64,000 bases of DNA from Orenia marismortui DSM 5156. Lineage in GTDB: Bacteria; Bacillota; Halanaerobiia; Halobacteroidales; Halobacteroidaceae. Made by a program: the position numbers and the translations under genes. The stretch covers positions 44,504 through 108,503 of the forward strand of contig NZ_KB900617.1 of assembly GCF_000379025.1 (NCBI RefSeq), written 5' to 3'. The first letter of the stretch is position 1. Every line of letters begins with the position of its first letter. Under the pieces are notes generated by a model. That model was given only the letters and a program-made list of their open reading frames with translations. It searched no databases and had not been told where the DNA came from. This document shows positions 62,302 to 64,000 of this stretch, in pieces.

Positions 62302-62983
62302 CTTCAGTCACCTCAAATTTATAACCAACACCCCAGACTGTCTTAATATAGTTCAAACCTAGTTTATCTCTTAACCAATTTATATGAACATCAACAGTTC
62401 TCATATCGCCATAATAATCTATTCCCCATACTTTATCACATAATTGCTCTCTTTCAAATACTTGATTAGGGTGTTTAGACAATAATAATAATAATTCATA
62501 TTCTTTAGGTGATAATTCTATCTGCTTTTGATCAACTTTAACACTTCTTTCCTGAGGATCTATCACTAAGCTTGGAAAAGAAATTAATTCTTTTTCTTTA
62601 ATAGTTTGATTACTCTTATCGATCCTCTTTAATATTACTTTAACTCTAGCTACTACTTCTCTAGGACTAAAAGGCTTAGTAACATAATCATCTGCTCCTA
62701 ATTCTAGCCCTAAAATTCTATCAAACTCTTCACTTCTAGCTGATAATAAGATAATAGGAAGATCATTATTCTTTCTAAGAACTTTTATAACCTCTAAGCC
62801 ATCTATTTTAGGCATCATAATATCTAAAATAATTAGATCTGGATTATTTTTTTCAACCTTTTTAAGAGCTTCTTCACCATCTCTAGCTATTACAACATCA
62901 AAGTTTTCTTTCTTAAGATATAAGCTTAAAATTTCAATTACATTTTTGTCATCATCAACAATTAGTATCTTCTTAGCATCCAT
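62294..62983 (-). CDS. OmpR-family response regulator
   Basis: A 229-residue regulator with a receiver domain (KILIVDDDKN; phospho-acceptor Asp in DLIILDIMMPKIDGL; Lys in YVTKPFSPRE) and a winged-helix Trans_reg_C DNA-binding domain (LSPKEYELLLLLSKHPNQVFEREQLCDKVWG). The start is ATG at 62983 after GGAGGAGAAAGTCG; the frame is open seven codons further. It is translated together with the downstream kinase, its evident partner. No obvious metal-resistance target lies within the window. Confidence 0.93.
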   Translation of the reverse strand: MDAKKILIVDDDKNVIEILSLYLKKENFDVVIARDGEEALKKVEKNNPDLIILDIMMPKIDGLEVIKVLRKNNDLPIILLSARSEEFDRILGLELGADDYVTKPFSPREVVARVKVILKRIDKSNQTIKEKELISFPSLVIDPQERSVKVDQKQIELSPKEYELLLLLSKHPNQVFEREQLCDKVWGIDYYGDMRTVDVHINWLRDKLGLNYIKTVWGVGYKFEVTEDV

Positions 62984-63114
62984 CGACTTTCTCCTCCAAT
63001 TCATAAACTCTCTTGTATTTATAGTATAACATATAAATATTAAGAAAATATTAAGAATAAACTATTAATAACTTATTGAAATTACAGAAAACTATAATAA
63101 GGAGTGATTTATTA

Positions 63115-63636
63115 ATGAATAAAGCTATATTTTTAGACCGCGACGGTGTAGTTAACAGCTATGATAAACCAGTTAATAAACCTAAAGATTTGGAATTATA
63201 CCCCTGGACTGCTAAAGCAATTAAAAAGCTTAATAATGAAGGCTATAAAGTATTTATTGTTACAAACCAAGGTGGGATTGAATGTGGATACTTTACTGAA
63301 GAAGATTTAGATGAGATTCATCAATATCTAGTAGCTACCTTAAAAAAGGATAATGCAATTATTGATGATATAGAGTACTGCCCTCATTTTAAATCAGAAT
63401 GCAAATGCCGGAAACCAGAAGCTGGTATGATTCTTAAATTAGCTAAAAAATATAATGTTAATTTAGAAGATTCTTTTATGATTGGTGATAGAAATTCAGA
63501 TATTGAGGCTGGAATAAAAGCGAAATGTAAAACCATAAAACTGGGAAGTAAATACCCTAAAGCCGATTATTCTGTTGAAAATTTAGAAGATGCTGTTGAT
63601 ATCATTATAAACTCTGAGCACTTGATTGGTGTTTAA
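63115..63636 (+). CDS. gmhB: HAD-IIIA phosphatase, GmhB-like
   Basis: A 173-residue phosphatase of the D,D-heptose 1,7-bisphosphate phosphatase/histidinol phosphatase group. The HAD motif 1 is AIFLDRDGVVNS, motif 2 TNQGGIECGYF, motif 4 MIGDRNSDIEAG, and the zinc loop CPHFKSECKC has its Cys and His ligands. The likely substrate is heptose bisphosphate for cell-surface sugars, but histidinol phosphate or others are possible. The start is ATG at 63115 after AAGGAGTGATTTATTA; the frame is open 13 codons further. Divergent from the two-component genes. Confidence 0.85.
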   Translation: MNKAIFLDRDGVVNSYDKPVNKPKDLELYPWTAKAIKKLNNEGYKVFIVTNQGGIECGYFTEEDLDEIHQYLVATLKKDNAIIDDIEYCPHFKSECKCRKPEAGMILKLAKKYNVNLEDSFMIGDRNSDIEAGIKAKCKTIKLGSKYPKADYSVENLEDAVDIIINSEHLIGV

Positions 63637-63676
63637 AATAAGCTATAGCCCAAAATTTTGGGCTATAGCTTATTTT
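63635..63676. terminator. Bidirectional 42-nt palindromic terminator
   Basis: AAAATAAGCTATAGCCCAAAA with its exact reverse complement, between the convergent gmhB-like and hemolysin III genes. Confidence 0.88.
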
Positions 63677-63707
63677 AAAAATGAATTTTATTTAATATAC
63701 AATAAAT

Positions 63708-64000
63708 TTATCTAGGTAGCAAAAATAAAATAGTGAAGAAATGGCATATACTCCCCCCCAAAACAAAGAGATGCCATATAGCATGATTATATCTGATTTT
63801 ATCTACAGCATAGAAAATGGTTCCTATAGTATATAAAGACCCACCTACAACTAAAAATACTATACTAGCAGTAGTCAACACAGATAATAATGGTTTAATA
63901 GCCACTATAACTAACCAACCCATAGCTATATATAAAATAGTAGAAAATATACCAAACCTTCCTGTATAAAAGACCTTGAATATAACTCCTAATAATGCTA
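63708..64000 (-). CDS. trhA: Hemolysin III/TrhA family membrane protein, truncated by window
   Basis: The C-terminal 97 or so residues of a PAQR-related, seven-helix membrane protein. The frame stays open to the window edge (LLGVIFKVFYTGRFGIFSTILYIAMGW...), so the N-terminal half lies beyond 64000. The helix-7 motif NHAIWHLFVLGGSICHFF, with three conserved histidines that bind zinc, identifies the family. The biochemical role is unsettled; membrane homeostasis has been suggested. The ATG at 63923 is internal, not the start. Confidence 0.88.
   Translation of the reverse strand, partial: ALLGVIFKVFYTGRFGIFSTILYIAMGWLVIVAIKPLLSVLTTASIVFLVVGGSLYTIGTIFYAVDKIRYNHAIWHLFVLGGSICHFFTILFLLPR

Overview
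The window is low-GC, AT-rich DNA with dense operons, most of them on the minus strand. The gene content points to a diderm, endospore-lineage Firmicute, most likely of the order Halanaerobiales (inference). A Firmicutes-type divisome and cell-wall cluster (yggS-sepF-proC-yggT-ylmH-divIVA), remA, a GerW-like protein and a T-box before ileS occur together with a TolC outer-membrane channel and a complete RND efflux operon. The genes include a TM1266-type hydrogenase regulator, suggesting anaerobic metabolism, and Na+-coupled transporters. No rRNA, tRNA or CRISPR array was seen.

Layout. 1-175: the 5' part of a group IIC intron, inserted just behind the terminator of an MFS transporter (214-1446). 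About 1722-2017: an orphan promoter-terminator unit without a convincing gene. 2143-7505: a DUF2294 protein, a membrane protein and a TrpXYZ-type ABC importer with two recently duplicated binding proteins. Its leader has a consensus promoter, 16 UAG triplets and an attenuator-like terminator. 7530-10060: remA-gmk-rpoZ-coaBC. 10178-18078: an unknown protein, a diguanylate cyclase, T-box-ileS and an SLC13-type transporter. 18849-26009: mtnN, a TM1266-like regulator, the divIVA-to-yggS cluster, a PIN-PhoH ATPase and an HlyD-like protein. 26474-34164: a DAACS symporter, then a TetR-controlled tolC/MFP/RND operon. 34316-42762: GDPD, LysM-M23 peptidase, Na+/proline-type symporter, PilZ protein, two paralogous esterase-like proteins (one with its catalytic residues lost and two starch-binding-like modules) and an HD hydrolase. 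42836-48434: a sucrose regulon (scrK, scrR, scrA, scrB) with 20-bp palindromic operators. 48703-55670: a ribose-type sugar ABC importer with a very unusual two-component system upstream. 55850-64000: pgeF, a GerW-like protein, a solute-binding protein coupled to an HD-GYP protein, a 58-aa protein, a two-component system with a Met/His-rich sensor, a GmhB-like phosphatase and a truncated hemolysin III gene.

The most striking locus is 48703-55670. The kinase begins with a ribose-type ABC ATPase domain in which Walker A, signature, Walker B and switch histidine are all degraded. A GAF domain and a HisKA_2/HATPase core follow. Its partner is an ANTAR response regulator, a class that usually binds RNA. 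The leader of the adjacent binding-protein gene has a near-consensus promoter, two hairpins with the same nine-base loop and then an intrinsic terminator. I infer that a mimic of the transporter ATPase senses sugar or transporter state and controls antitermination of the transporter operon.

The window also contains three classes of c-di-GMP protein (GGDEF, PilZ, HD-GYP), many perfectly palindromic intergenic terminators, and short TAG-rich dyad repeats scattered between genes.
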